DNA from: an uncultured Oxalobacter sp.
GTDB lineage: Bacteria > Pseudomonadota > Gammaproteobacteria > Burkholderiales > Burkholderiaceae_D
Length of the DNA: 59,879 nt
Assembly (NCBI GenBank): GCA_934401755.1
Contig: CAKRSU010000010.1
Coordinates: 1-59,879 of the forward strand
Reading direction: 5' to 3'
Both the position numbers and the translations under genes were made by a program. Below the pieces are notes generated by a model. That model worked only from the letters and a program-made list of their open reading frames with translations. It made no database searches and had not been told where the DNA came from. Below, in pieces: positions 10,910-19,406 of this stretch; position 1 is the first letter of the stretch, and each line of letters opens with the position of its first letter.

Positions 10910-11689
10910 TCAAGGCTGATTGGTGGCTAATGATGAAACGTAGAGCCCAATTAAGACGAGATTATCAATGATATAGCATGGAACCGACATACTTGGGGCG
11001 ATATATTTGGCCGCTCCTCCAGAAATGAGGCAATGAACGTTATCATACCGTTTCTGAAAAGCCGATACTGCTCGTTCAATAGCACCGGATTGTGCACTTA
11101 GACATCCTGCGATAATGGCGCCGCGCGTATGATTTGCAAATGGCGTAATATCTTTTTCAATGCCTTCAATATGAGGTAATTGTTCGGTATTACTGGCCAG
11201 AGAATGTGCCATAAGTCCTAATCCAGGAAGAATCATTCCACCTTGAAAGACCCCGTCAGGGGTGATGGAATCAACCGTTGTGGCTGTCCCTGCCGTTGCG
11301 ATGACTAATGGTCTATTTGGGAAAAGCGCATGTGCGCCAATCATGGATGCGAATCGATCACATCCGAGTTGCGAATAATCAAGATAGGTGTTCGTGATAC
11401 CGGCATGCGCATTTTTTGAAGCAAAATATTCAATGATAGGAGGCTTTTGCAGATGATTTAAAAACTGCGTCAATATCGTAGAGATTTTTTTTCCAGCGAC
11501 ATTAGATATCAACACGTATTTGATTGGTTGTTTAGCATGGAGGCGTTGCCAGGTTGATTCAAGTGAATCCATATCACGATGCCTGACAATACCAAAATGC
11601 TGCCATGGAAATTGACCGTAATGGGGAATTGCCCCTTTTTTAGGGCGAGCCCATTTGATGGAAGTGTTTCCAACATCAATTAGCAGCAT
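10910..11689 (-). CDS. coaX: Type III pantothenate kinase
   Basis: First step of CoA synthesis, phosphorylation of pantothenate. The 259 residues begin MLLIDVGNTSIKWA, the phosphate-1 motif. The middle carries LGCDRFASMIGAH, the pantothenate-binding DRxxxxxGA motif, followed by IATAGTATTVD and GGMILPGLGLM. Type III kinases are poorly inhibited by CoA and need a monovalent cation. It lies ten bases after birA, a usual pairing in betaproteobacteria, and is probably co-transcribed with it. Confidence 0.96.
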   Translation of the reverse strand: MLLIDVGNTSIKWARPKKGAIPHYGQFPWQHFGIVRHRDMDSLESTWQRLHAKQPIKYVLISNVAGKKISTILTQFLNHLQKPPIIEYFASKNAHAGITNTYLDYSQLGCDRFASMIGAHALFPNRPLVIATAGTATTVDSITPDGVFQGGMILPGLGLMAHSLASNTEQLPHIEGIEKDITPFANHTRGAIIAGCLSAQSGAIERAVSAFQKRYDNVHCLISGGAAKYIAPSMSVPCYIIDNLVLIGLYVSSLATNQP

Positions 11690-11699
11690 TATTGATTCC

Positions 11700-12479
11700 C
11701 TATTGAGTTCTTACTGAGACGTCGCCTGATAGGATTGTCTCAATTCCTTTTTTGGTTTTTAGTAACAAATGCCCATCTTTATTGATACCCAGTGCAATGC
11801 CGCAGAGGAGTTTTTCTTGTCCTTGTAGGATTGTGACGGGTTTTAAATGATGTGCGTGGAGATTATTCCAGACTGGCGCCAAAGAATCAAAGCCTTTTTC
11901 ATCTAATCGTTTTAAATGATGGGCTAATGCATCAGTTAATAAGGCCATGAGTTGATTACGATCCATTTGGGCGAGCCAAGGCATATCGGATGCCGGCTGC
12001 CCAATATTTTTTTCTAAGGAATGCGTTAAATGTAAGTTAATCCCAATTCCAATGACCGCCCAATGATCATGACGGTTGTCAGGAAGTTCTGTTAAGATGC
12101 CTGCGACTTTTCCCCCATTTTTTAAGATATCATTGGGCCATTTTAATAAAACTTTAACGCCAGATTGTGCTAATGCGGATGCGATAGCAATGCCTGCCGT
12201 TAAGGGAATTCCAGGAATTTTTGTTGCAGAACGTGAAAAATGCCAGGCTAATGAAAATGTCAGCGAATTATTTTTATCAGAATACCAAGTTCGTCCATTA
12301 CGGCCTCTACCGCTTGTTTGTTCAAGGGCTAAAAGCAGCGTATTGCGGTGAATTTGTTCATTTCGAATGCTATTGAGTAAATCTTGGTTGGTCGAAGCCG
12401 TCTGCGATACGATTTTTACGGATATATCTTTATTTTGCATGAATAAAGTAATTTTGTGAGCAGACAAAGAGGTATTCAT
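11700..12479 (-). CDS. birA: Biotin--[acetyl-CoA-carboxylase] ligase, class I
   Basis: Attaches biotin to the carboxyl carrier protein AccB. Residues about 25-60 carry STNQDLLNS and EQTSGRGRNGRTWYS, the biotinyl-AMP site; LLKWPNDILKNGGKVAGIL follows near residue 125. The protein has 259 residues and lacks the N-terminal helix-turn-helix of E. coli BirA, so it should not repress biotin genes. Neither the first ATG nor the ATG at residue 14 has a good ribosome site, so the start is uncertain. It is divergent from the MCE operon. Confidence 0.94.
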   Translation of the reverse strand: MNTSLSAHKITLFMQNKDISVKIVSQTASTNQDLLNSIRNEQIHRNTLLLALEQTSGRGRNGRTWYSDKNNSLTFSLAWHFSRSATKIPGIPLTAGIAIASALAQSGVKVLLKWPNDILKNGGKVAGILTELPDNRHDHWAVIGIGINLHLTHSLEKNIGQPASDMPWLAQMDRNQLMALLTDALAHHLKRLDEKGFDSLAPVWNNLHAHHLKPVTILQGQEKLLCGIALGINKDGHLLLKTKKGIETILSGDVSVRTQ

Positions 12480-12589
12480 ATTAAAAGCAATGAAAAATGA
12501 CGATTTACAGAATATGGCATTCTAAAGTGTTATTATCCGAACTGAATGGAAATTCCTATTAAAATCACTAAAATATCGCGAAATAGAAC

Positions 12590-13708
12590 ATGGAATCAAC
12601 GTTACGGCAGCGTCCCGAATTAGATATTCAAGCCCATCGAATTATTGCGCGTGGATGTTGGCGTGTCGATAGGCTTGCCGTAAAAAGTGCGGGTAATCAG
12701 ATTATTAATACAATGCGTCGTATTCCAGATATTGCTTCAATGGAATGGGATTTGACGCAGTTGGAGGGATTAGATTATACAGGGGCTCAAATTTTATGGT
12801 ACGGCTGGAAACGTTGTATTCCCCCAAAGCTTCAAGCAAGTGCAGAGCAACACCGTTTTTTTGCTCGTCTAGCACGAGCTGAAGATTTCAAACGTCCCCA
12901 ACAGAAGACCAAAGTTAATCTTTCAGAAGTGATTCGTGAGGTTCCTTTTAGTTTTGTTCGTCAATTGGTTCGTATTGATCAGTTATTGGGGCAGTTAACG
13001 CTTGATTTTTTCCGGTTTATTGCAGCTCCCCATCGGGGGCCGTGGCGTGAAATTTCTGCCAATATTTTTCATTCGGGCGCTCAAGCACTAGGGATTATTG
13101 CGATCGTTGGTTTTTTAATTGGCGTTGTGTTGTCTTACTTATCTGCTCAGCAATTACATATGTTTGGCGGGGATATTTTTCTCGTTGACTTACTCGGCAT
13201 GAGTGTTGTTCGTGAATTAGGTCCATTACTTGCTGCGATTTTAATTGCAGGGCGCTCCGGATCGGCGATGACTGCCCAAATTGGGGTGATGCGTGTGACT
13301 GAAGAACTTGATGCAATGCAAGTGATGGGCCTCTCACATGGCTTTAGATTGGTTTTACCCAAAGTGATGGCGCTCGGTATTACGATGCCGATGCTAATTG
13401 TTTGGACGGATATTGTTGCATTGTTAGGCGGGGCATTTGCGGGCAAGATGTCGATTGGTCTTTCGATGACTTATTTTATGAGTGCATTACCGAATGCTGT
13501 TCCCATTGCTAATTTTTGGATCGGTCTTGGTAAAGGTGTCGTCTTTGGCGTCGTTATTGCCATTATTGCTTGTTATTATGGGCTTCGCATTCAACCTAAT
13601 ACCGATAGTTTGGGGCAAGGAACGACTCGTTCTGTGGTATCGTCTATTACGGCTGTGATTTTTGCAGATGCTATTTTTGCGATTGTTTTACAAGGAGTCG
13701 GATATTAA
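12590..13708 (+). CDS. mlaE: MCE/Mla-type ABC transporter permease with fused N-terminal STAS-like domain
   Basis: Inner-membrane permease of a lipid transporter of the Mla (MCE) class. Residues about 1-100 are soluble and resemble a STAS domain (segment MEWDLTQLEGLDYTGAQIL), the role played by separate MlaB in E. coli. From about residue 150 the MlaE permease fold follows, with several membrane helices and the conserved LVDLLGMSVVRELGPLLAAI and GRSGSAMTAQIGVMRVTEEL. The 372 residues equal MlaE plus about 110. It overlaps the ATPase gene by one base, so the four genes form one operon. Confidence 0.93.
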   Translation: MESTLRQRPELDIQAHRIIARGCWRVDRLAVKSAGNQIINTMRRIPDIASMEWDLTQLEGLDYTGAQILWYGWKRCIPPKLQASAEQHRFFARLARAEDFKRPQQKTKVNLSEVIREVPFSFVRQLVRIDQLLGQLTLDFFRFIAAPHRGPWREISANIFHSGAQALGIIAIVGFLIGVVLSYLSAQQLHMFGGDIFLVDLLGMSVVRELGPLLAAILIAGRSGSAMTAQIGVMRVTEELDAMQVMGLSHGFRLVLPKVMALGITMPMLIVWTDIVALLGGAFAGKMSIGLSMTYFMSALPNAVPIANFWIGLGKGVVFGVVIAIIACYYGLRIQPNTDSLGQGTTRSVVSSITAVIFADAIFAIVLQGVGY

Positions 13709-14508
13709 TGGCGAATGCAATTGAAATTTGTAATCTCCAAACGAAGTTTGGCGAGAATATTATTCATGATCATCTTAATTTGACGATTGAAGAAGGTGCC
13801 ATTGTCTCTATTATCGGAGGATCGGGAACGGGGAAAACAACGCTTTTTCGTCAAATACTCGGATTGGAAACGCCGGCTGCAGGAGAAATTACGGTATTAG
13901 GGGTTCATCGCAATACCGCCAGTGTCAATGAACTTCGTGCGCTTAATAGTCGTTGGGGGGTTCTATTTCAACAAGGCGCTTTATTTACCGCATTATCCGT
14001 ATTTGACAATATTGCATTACCGATGCGCGAGTTACGGGCATTGCCTGAAGATCTAATTGCAGCATCTGTGATGCTTAAGTTGCAAATGGTGGGACTTAGT
14101 CCTAATGATGCGAATAAAATGCCCTCTGACTTATCTGGGGGGATGATTAAACGAGTAGCCCTTGCTCGCTCATTAATGCTTGAACCTGATTTGCTATTTT
14201 TGGATGAACCGACATCGGGGTTAGACCCTGTTTCATCGGAGAGTTTTGTTGAATTAATTCGTAGTTTGCATGATGAATTGAATTTAACGGTTGTTATGAT
14301 TTCTCATGACATTGATACGATTGTTGATATTTCGACTCAAATTGTTGTTTTAGCGGATCGCCATGTGATTGCAAGTGGTTCAATTGAAACGGTTTTATCC
14401 GTTAGACATCCCTTTATTGAAGAATATTTTTTGGGAACACGCGGGCGGAAAGTTTTAAAAAATTTGCCGGATTATGATGCTATGATGAAAAGAATAGAGA
14501 GGACTTGA
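13708..14508 (+). CDS. mlaF: MCE/Mla-type ABC transporter ATP-binding protein
   Basis: ATPase that drives the MCE transporter. The 266 residues contain Walker A GGSGTGKTTLF (about residue 37), the Q-loop in LFQQGALFTALSVFDN, and the signature DLSGGMIKRVALARS. Walker B is LLFLDEPTSGLDP and the switch His is in MISHDID. The C-terminal tail (FLGTRGRKVLKNLPDYDAMM) extends past the ATPase core, as in MlaF proteins where the tail contacts the partner subunit. It overlaps the genes on both sides. Confidence 0.95.
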   Translation: MANAIEICNLQTKFGENIIHDHLNLTIEEGAIVSIIGGSGTGKTTLFRQILGLETPAAGEITVLGVHRNTASVNELRALNSRWGVLFQQGALFTALSVFDNIALPMRELRALPEDLIAASVMLKLQMVGLSPNDANKMPSDLSGGMIKRVALARSLMLEPDLLFLDEPTSGLDPVSSESFVELIRSLHDELNLTVVMISHDIDTIVDISTQIVVLADRHVIASGSIETVLSVRHPFIEEYFLGTRGRKVLKNLPDYDAMMKRIERT

Positions 14509-15380
14509 TGGAAAATAAATCCCATGCATTTATTGCTGGATTGTTCACTGTCCTATTAGCAGGAGCTATCCTTGCCATTGTTTGGTTTATGAATCGTGAT
14601 ACGACGGTTTATGTGCCTTATCAGGTTGTGACCGATCAATCGGTAAGTGGTCTTAGTAATCAAGCTAAGGTTCGTTTTAAAGGCATTGATGTTGGGCGAG
14701 TGACGTCTATTGAATTCAGCCGAGAAGAACCGGGGCAGATTGTAATCGGAATTGAAGTCAGTGAAGAAGCTCCGATGACAGCAACAACTTTTGCAACGTT
14801 GTCTTATCAAGGGGTAACAGGAATTGCTTCAGTCGAATTAAATGATAGGGCAGTTAATGGAGAACGACTTCAATCTTCTCGTGCGCATCCCGCTAAAATT
14901 CCGATGCGACCTGGACTTTTAGATGAGCTTCAGATTCGCGGATTAGCGATTCTGGATCAAGTACAAACGATTACAACAGGATTAGCCGCCATTATTGACG
15001 ATAAAAATAGTAAAGAAATTGTCGATACGATTTCGCATATTAATAAAGCGGCGAAAGGATGGGAACGTATTCCTCATATTGTTGATCCAGGTGTGAAAGA
15101 ATTTCCAGCTGCCGTTCGTGATGGTCATCAAATGTTTGTGGCCGTTACTGAGCTTTCAGAAGATCTTAAAGGAATCGTTAAAAAAGCGAATGCAATGATG
15201 AATAAAGGGATGCAAAGCGATGCGATGCCGCGGCTTGAAGCATTGGCACGAGATGCTCGTGTGACTTTGCAAAATATTAATAGTTTGCTGGAACAATATA
15301 AGCAACGTCCTAGTGGATTACTTTTCGGGGCAAAAGGACCGGCTCCAGGACCGGGCGAGAAAGGTTTTACGGGGCAATAA
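14508..15380 (+). CDS. mlaD: MCE-domain lipid-binding protein, MlaD type
   Basis: Periplasmic lipid-handling subunit anchored in the inner membrane. Residues about 8-28 are a membrane helix (FIAGLFTVLLAGAILAIVWF). The MCE domain covers about 40-115 with SVSGLSNQAKVRFKGIDVGR and LSYQGVTGIASVEL. A long helical region and a Gly/Pro-rich tail (GPAPGPGEK) follow. I chose the ATG at 14508, which overlaps the previous stop (TGATG) and follows AGAGAGGA; an in-frame TTG just before it is unlikely. Confidence 0.92.
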   Translation: MENKSHAFIAGLFTVLLAGAILAIVWFMNRDTTVYVPYQVVTDQSVSGLSNQAKVRFKGIDVGRVTSIEFSREEPGQIVIGIEVSEEAPMTATTFATLSYQGVTGIASVELNDRAVNGERLQSSRAHPAKIPMRPGLLDELQIRGLAILDQVQTITTGLAAIIDDKNSKEIVDTISHINKAAKGWERIPHIVDPGVKEFPAAVRDGHQMFVAVTELSEDLKGIVKKANAMMNKGMQSDAMPRLEALARDARVTLQNINSLLEQYKQRPSGLLFGAKGPAPGPGEKGFTGQ

Positions 15381-15401
15381 GGACAATGAATGGGAGAAAT
15401 C

Positions 15402-16004
15402 ATGATTAAAAAATTAAGATATGCCCTTGTTGTAATGTTATCTGCTTGTTTATTATCGGCTTGCTCATTAATGGATCCTCATCCTCCTTCAACTTTGTAT
15501 GATTTGGGGCCTTTACAATTAAAAGCGATGGGGCAATTACCCGCAGATATGCCCGTTATTGCAACACGTGTTCATGCACCTGACTGGATGGAAGAAAGTT
15601 TGATGATCTATCGATTGGATTATGTCAATAACCAGCAGGTTCGCTACTATACCCAAAGCAGTTGGGCATCAAGCCCCACTCGACTTTTTAAGCATCGTTT
15701 GGATGCTTATTTAATGTCGATAGGCAATCGAGCGGCAAGTACGCTAGAGACGGATTCATTTAACCTCCAAATTATATTTGAGGACTTTAGTCAACATTTT
15801 TCGGATGAACGCACGAGTATGGGACGCGTTGCGATTCGGGCGATTTTATTTAAAGGGCAAGAATTGATTGCGCAACAGCGCTTTTTAGCAGAAATTCCAG
15901 CTGATACGGCCGATGCAGCAGGGGGTAGCCAAGCGCTCTCCAAAGGTGTTGATCGAATCATTGCGAATATGATGAATTGGATCGTTATTAAAAGCGCAAA
16001 ATAG
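15402..16004 (+). CDS. ABC-type transport auxiliary lipoprotein (PqiC-like)
   Basis: Outer-membrane lipoprotein of an MCE system. The 200 residues start MIKKLRYALVVMLSACLLSAC, with a lipobox LLSAC at the end of the signal peptide. The body fits the ABC-transporter auxiliary family: WMEESLMIYRLD, QVRYYTQSSWASSPTRLFKHRL and a conserved C-terminal half. It is the fourth gene of the MCE operon and probably links the inner-membrane complex to the outer membrane, like PqiC. The start at 15402 follows GGGAG; the open frame begins four codons earlier without a better site. Confidence 0.88.
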   Translation: MIKKLRYALVVMLSACLLSACSLMDPHPPSTLYDLGPLQLKAMGQLPADMPVIATRVHAPDWMEESLMIYRLDYVNNQQVRYYTQSSWASSPTRLFKHRLDAYLMSIGNRAASTLETDSFNLQIIFEDFSQHFSDERTSMGRVAIRAILFKGQELIAQQRFLAEIPADTADAAGGSQALSKGVDRIIANMMNWIVIKSAK

Positions 16005-16026
16005 GGTTCGATTTAAGGGAGATTTT

Positions 16027-16647
16027 ATGGAAAGCCATTCATTTTTTTTGTCAGGCCATGCTGGACAACTAGAATGTTTACTGGAATTACCAGACAGTCA
16101 ATTTGTTGGTATCGTACTGATTGCGCATCCTCATCCTTTATATGGTGGGGATATGCATAATAAGGTTGTCCAGACGATGGCACGTGCTTTTAATGCATTA
16201 GGATATATCACTGTCCGAATGAATTTCAGAGGGGTTGGATTGTCACAAGGGACACATGATGAAGGCAAAGGGGAGATGGATGATATGAAACTTTTGCTAG
16301 ATCATGTGCAAAAAATTTATCCAGATTTGCCGGTTGTGCTTGCTGGGTATTCATTTGGAACTTATGTCCAATCAAGGCTTTGTGAATACTTGGGAAAAAT
16401 AGGAGGCACACAACCGAAAATGCTTTTAGTCAGTACTACGGCTGGAATGTGGACGACCGATACTGTTCCTTTGGGGACCGTTCTGATTCATGGTGATAAG
16501 GATGATATGGTGCCATTAGATCGGCTACTTGAATGGGCCCGTCCACAAGGGCATATTGTTCATGTGATTACCGGGGCTAATCATTTTTATCATCGAAAAT
16601 TACAGCCGATCCGAGATATTATAATGACGCAATTTCGGCGGTCATAA
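16027..16647 (+). CDS. Alpha/beta hydrolase of unknown substrate
   Basis: A 206-residue alpha/beta-fold hydrolase. The oxyanion region IAHPHPLYGGDMHNK is typical of a widespread proteobacterial family annotated as 'alpha/beta hydrolase'. The nucleophile elbow is AGYSFGTY (Ser), the acid is probably Asp in IHGDKDDMVPL, and the His is in GANHFYH. No signal peptide is visible. It sits 22 bp after the MCE operon with the ribosome site GGGAG, so it could be co-transcribed, but a functional link is not shown. Confidence 0.85.
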   Translation: MESHSFFLSGHAGQLECLLELPDSQFVGIVLIAHPHPLYGGDMHNKVVQTMARAFNALGYITVRMNFRGVGLSQGTHDEGKGEMDDMKLLLDHVQKIYPDLPVVLAGYSFGTYVQSRLCEYLGKIGGTQPKMLLVSTTAGMWTTDTVPLGTVLIHGDKDDMVPLDRLLEWARPQGHIVHVITGANHFYHRKLQPIRDIIMTQFRRS

Positions 16648-16666
16648 TACAGAATAGGGGGAATCA

Positions 16667-16966
16667 ATGGCAATCAGTTCAAGTTTAGAAGGCAGTTGTT
16701 TTATAGGAGATACGGATCCGATTCAATATCCTTGTGAGTTTCCGATTAAAATTATGGGACTCAGACAAGATGGTTTTGCAGATGTCATTGTTGAAATTGT
16801 GAGCCGTCATGATGAAACATTTGATCCTGCCGGGCTTCAGATGCGTTCATCTTCAAAGGGACGATATCTTGCTTTTACAGCGGTTGTTAATGCGATTAGT
16901 CGTGAGCAACTGGATAATATTTATCGAGAATTAACCGCACATCCTATGGTTAAAGTCGTGCTTTAA
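16667..16966 (+). CDS. ybeD: DUF493 (YbeD/UPF0250) family protein
   Basis: A 99-residue cytosolic protein with an ACT-like ferredoxin fold. Family marks are YPCEFPIKIMG near the start and the ending REQLDNIYRELTAHPMVKVVL. Its position just before lipB matches ybeD in E. coli, where its exact role is unknown. A ribosome site AGGGGG precedes the start. Confidence 0.88.
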   Translation: MAISSSLEGSCFIGDTDPIQYPCEFPIKIMGLRQDGFADVIVEIVSRHDETFDPAGLQMRSSSKGRYLAFTAVVNAISREQLDNIYRELTAHPMVKVVL

Positions 16967-17031
16967 CGGTGGGATAGGGATTCATTTTAATGATTGCAAA
17001 GCGAGTGATTACTTTTTCTTAGGAAAAGTTT

Positions 17032-17670
17032 ATGCTAGATCATGTCTTGATTCGTCAATGGGGCTTGGTTTCCTACCGTACGGTATATACTGAAATGCAG
17101 CGATTTACTCAGTTACGTACGAAACGAACATTAGATGAGATCTGGCTTGTTCAGCATTTCCCGGTGATTACTTTAGGGAAAGCCGCAAATCGTGCCCATA
17201 TTCTTGAAGCGGAATCAATCCCGATTGTTGAGACGGATCGAGGCGGGGATGTGACTTATCATGGTCCTGGGCAAGCGGTTATTTATTTGCTGTTTGATTT
17301 ACATAGGCGATTTCAACAATTTTGGGTTCATCGTTTTGTGTACCAATTAGAATCGGCAGTTATTCAGGTTCTTAATCATTATCAAATACTCGGTATTCGT
17401 CGTCCAGGAGCCCCTGGTGTTTATATTCCCAATCACCATGGCGCTAAAATTGCCGCATTAGGACTCAAGGTTAATCGTAAAGGGTACACTTATCATGGCA
17501 TTGCGCTCAATGTTAATATGGATCTTTCGCCATTTCAGCAAATTTATCCTTGTGGATTTCAAGATCTTTTAGTGACGGATATGAAAACCGAAGGCGTACT
17601 TTGCCAAACTGAAAGAATTCAATTTGAGTTGGTTCAATCACTAGCGAGTGGGATGGATTTTGTGACTTAA
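17032..17670 (+). CDS. lipB: Octanoyl-[acyl-carrier-protein]:protein N-octanoyltransferase
   Basis: Transfers octanoyl from acyl carrier protein to lipoyl domains, the first step of lipoate assembly. The protein has 212 residues. The motif DRGGDVTYHGPGQAVIYLLF lies around residues 72-91. The catalytic Lys is in GAKIAALGLKV and the catalytic Cys in FQQIYPCGF. The start at 17032 follows AGGAAAAG. It precedes lipA by 11 bases. Confidence 0.96.
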   Translation: MLDHVLIRQWGLVSYRTVYTEMQRFTQLRTKRTLDEIWLVQHFPVITLGKAANRAHILEAESIPIVETDRGGDVTYHGPGQAVIYLLFDLHRRFQQFWVHRFVYQLESAVIQVLNHYQILGIRRPGAPGVYIPNHHGAKIAALGLKVNRKGYTYHGIALNVNMDLSPFQQIYPCGFQDLLVTDMKTEGVLCQTERIQFELVQSLASGMDFVT

Positions 17671-17681
17671 AGAAGGTCATT

Positions 17682-18647
17682 ATGGCGGAAATAGAGGTAA
17701 GGAAAGGGATTCGATGGTATCCCAAACAAAAAGGCGCTCAAAAAACAAAGCCTCTGTCATTTTCAATGCAGTCGATTCCCAAACGACCTAAACCGCCATG
17801 GCTTCATGTCAAAGCGGGGTCTGTGACCTCTTATTTTCATCAAGTCCAAGAATTATTAGCCGCTAATCATCTCATTACTGTTTGTGAGGAGGCCTTTTGT
17901 CCTAACAAAGGAGAATGTTATGGGAATGGTACGGCAGCTTTTATGATTTTAGGCGATCGATGTACGCGTCGATGTCCATTTTGTGATGTCGCTCATGGAA
18001 TTCCTTTACCGCCGGATGAAAATGAGATTTTTGCATTAGCAAATGTAGTTTCTCAGTTAAATTTAGCGCATGTGGTCATTACATCGGTTAATCGTGATGA
18101 TCTTTTAGATGGTGGTGCTGCCCATTTTGTCGCTTGCTTGAAAGCAATTCGAGAACGTTCTCCCAAAACACGGGTTGAAATATTAACACCTGACTTCAAG
18201 CGAAAAACAACCATTGCATTGAATTTATTAACGGATAACCCTCCCGATATTTTTAATCACAATTTAGAGACGGTTCCTCGTCTTTATCGTCAAAGCCGTC
18301 CTGGAGCTAATTACCAAGGATCTTTAAATTTACTGAAATCATTTAAAGAACGATGTCCTCAAATTCCAACAAAGTCAGGTCTTATGGTAGGGTTAGGAGA
18401 AACTGATGCGGAGGTTATCCAAACGATTGAAGATTTATATGAGCAAGGTGTGCGAATGCTAACGATTGGACAATATTTGATGCCCTCTCAATACCATCTC
18501 CCCGTCCACCGTTATGTTGCACCGCATATATTTGATTGGTATAAAGAACAAGCGATTGCAATCGGTTTTGATTTTGTCGCTTCAGCGCCGCTCGTTCGTT
18601 CTAGTTATTATGCAGGATTTCAAGCGCAGGCCGTATTTGCAAAATAG
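17682..18647 (+). CDS. lipA: Lipoyl synthase
   Basis: Radical-SAM enzyme that inserts two sulfur atoms into the octanoyl chain. The auxiliary cluster ligands are in CEEAFCPNKGEC (about residue 68). The radical-SAM cluster is in CTRRCPFCDV (about residue 98), and the C-terminal serine ligand is in APLVRSSYYAG. The 321 residues fit the family. Together with lipB it gives the endogenous lipoylation pathway; no lplA is seen in the window. Confidence 0.97.
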   Translation: MAEIEVRKGIRWYPKQKGAQKTKPLSFSMQSIPKRPKPPWLHVKAGSVTSYFHQVQELLAANHLITVCEEAFCPNKGECYGNGTAAFMILGDRCTRRCPFCDVAHGIPLPPDENEIFALANVVSQLNLAHVVITSVNRDDLLDGGAAHFVACLKAIRERSPKTRVEILTPDFKRKTTIALNLLTDNPPDIFNHNLETVPRLYRQSRPGANYQGSLNLLKSFKERCPQIPTKSGLMVGLGETDAEVIQTIEDLYEQGVRMLTIGQYLMPSQYHLPVHRYVAPHIFDWYKEQAIAIGFDFVASAPLVRSSYYAGFQAQAVFAK

Positions 18648-18670
18648 ACGTGTTTTTTCTTTCGTGTTAT

Positions 18671-18705
18671 CAAACATGAGAGTGTTTGCGCCCATGTTTG
18701 TTTGT
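18671..18705. terminator. Weak terminator between convergent lipA and dsbA
   Basis: CAAACATG and CATGTTTG form an eight-bp stem with a 14-base loop, followed on the plus strand by TTTGTC. The loop is long and the U-tract poor, so this is a weak call supported mainly by the convergent gene order. Confidence 0.35.
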
Positions 18706-18712
18706 CAAGATA

Positions 18713-19393
18713 TTAATGGTTTCGAGCTTTCCATGTACGATTAACTAACTTATCTAAAACGCTTAATGTGCTGTTAATGGCAGTTGTCTCACTCATATCC
18801 GCTTTATTTCCTTCACTGACAATGGCTAATGAAGTGACGTAACGGCCGTCGATCACAATCATAGGAACACCATCCACTTTATAAGTATCTAAAAATGCAC
18901 TGCCTTGTTGGCAGAGTGCATTGACATAAGGAGAATTGAACATTTCGATGAATTTTTGGCGATCAATGCCGTTGTCCTCAATCCAGCGAAAAACTTGCAC
19001 GTCTGTTTTAAAAGGATATCGCGCTTCTTGCATTGCTTGGAAAATTTTGTGATGCATGCTATTGGTTAATTCTCCCATTGCCGATAATGTGTAAAACATA
19101 CGTTGTTGCATGGTCATTGCCTCGTTGAATTTTACATGGACGCGGCGAAATACCACTTTATTTTTATTTTTTCTCGCCCAATTGGTGATAGGGGTATCCA
19201 GTGCATAACAGTGGTTACAAAAATAACCAAAAAATTCAATGACTTCTACTTTTTTCCCAACATTTGCATCTTGTGGAACAGCCAGCATTTGATAATCGAC
19301 ATTGACCTGAGGATTTTGAGGAGAAGCAAAAGTGGTGGTTGTGATTATCGTCAGACATAATCCTGCTAATAAACGTGTTAACCATTTCAACAT
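18713..19393 (-). CDS. dsbA: Periplasmic thiol:disulfide interchange protein, DsbA type
   Basis: Introduces disulfide bonds into exported proteins. A signal peptide (MLKWLTRLLAGLCL..., cleavage near TTTFAS) precedes a thioredoxin fold with an inserted helical domain. The active site is FFGYFCNHCYALD: the dipeptide between the cysteines is Asn-His, not the Pro-His of E. coli DsbA, which should change its redox potential. The cis-proline loop is VDGVPMIV. The 226-residue length is normal. It ends the argS-SPOR-dsbA group. Confidence 0.92.
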   Translation of the reverse strand: MLKWLTRLLAGLCLTIITTTTFASPQNPQVNVDYQMLAVPQDANVGKKVEVIEFFGYFCNHCYALDTPITNWARKNKNKVVFRRVHVKFNEAMTMQQRMFYTLSAMGELTNSMHHKIFQAMQEARYPFKTDVQVFRWIEDNGIDRQKFIEMFNSPYVNALCQQGSAFLDTYKVDGVPMIVIDGRYVTSLAIVSEGNKADMSETTAINSTLSVLDKLVNRTWKARNH

Positions 19394-19406
19394 TATTTTG
19401 TCCTCA

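Noticed and set aside
11700..12479. BirA as a truncated gene
   Set aside because: The missing DNA-binding domain is normal for class I biotin ligases, and the catalytic part is complete.
12509..12523. Inverted repeat AGAAT-N5-ATTCT between birA and the MCE operon
   Set aside because: Five-bp arms in AT-rich DNA are common by chance, and no second copy or regulator supports it.
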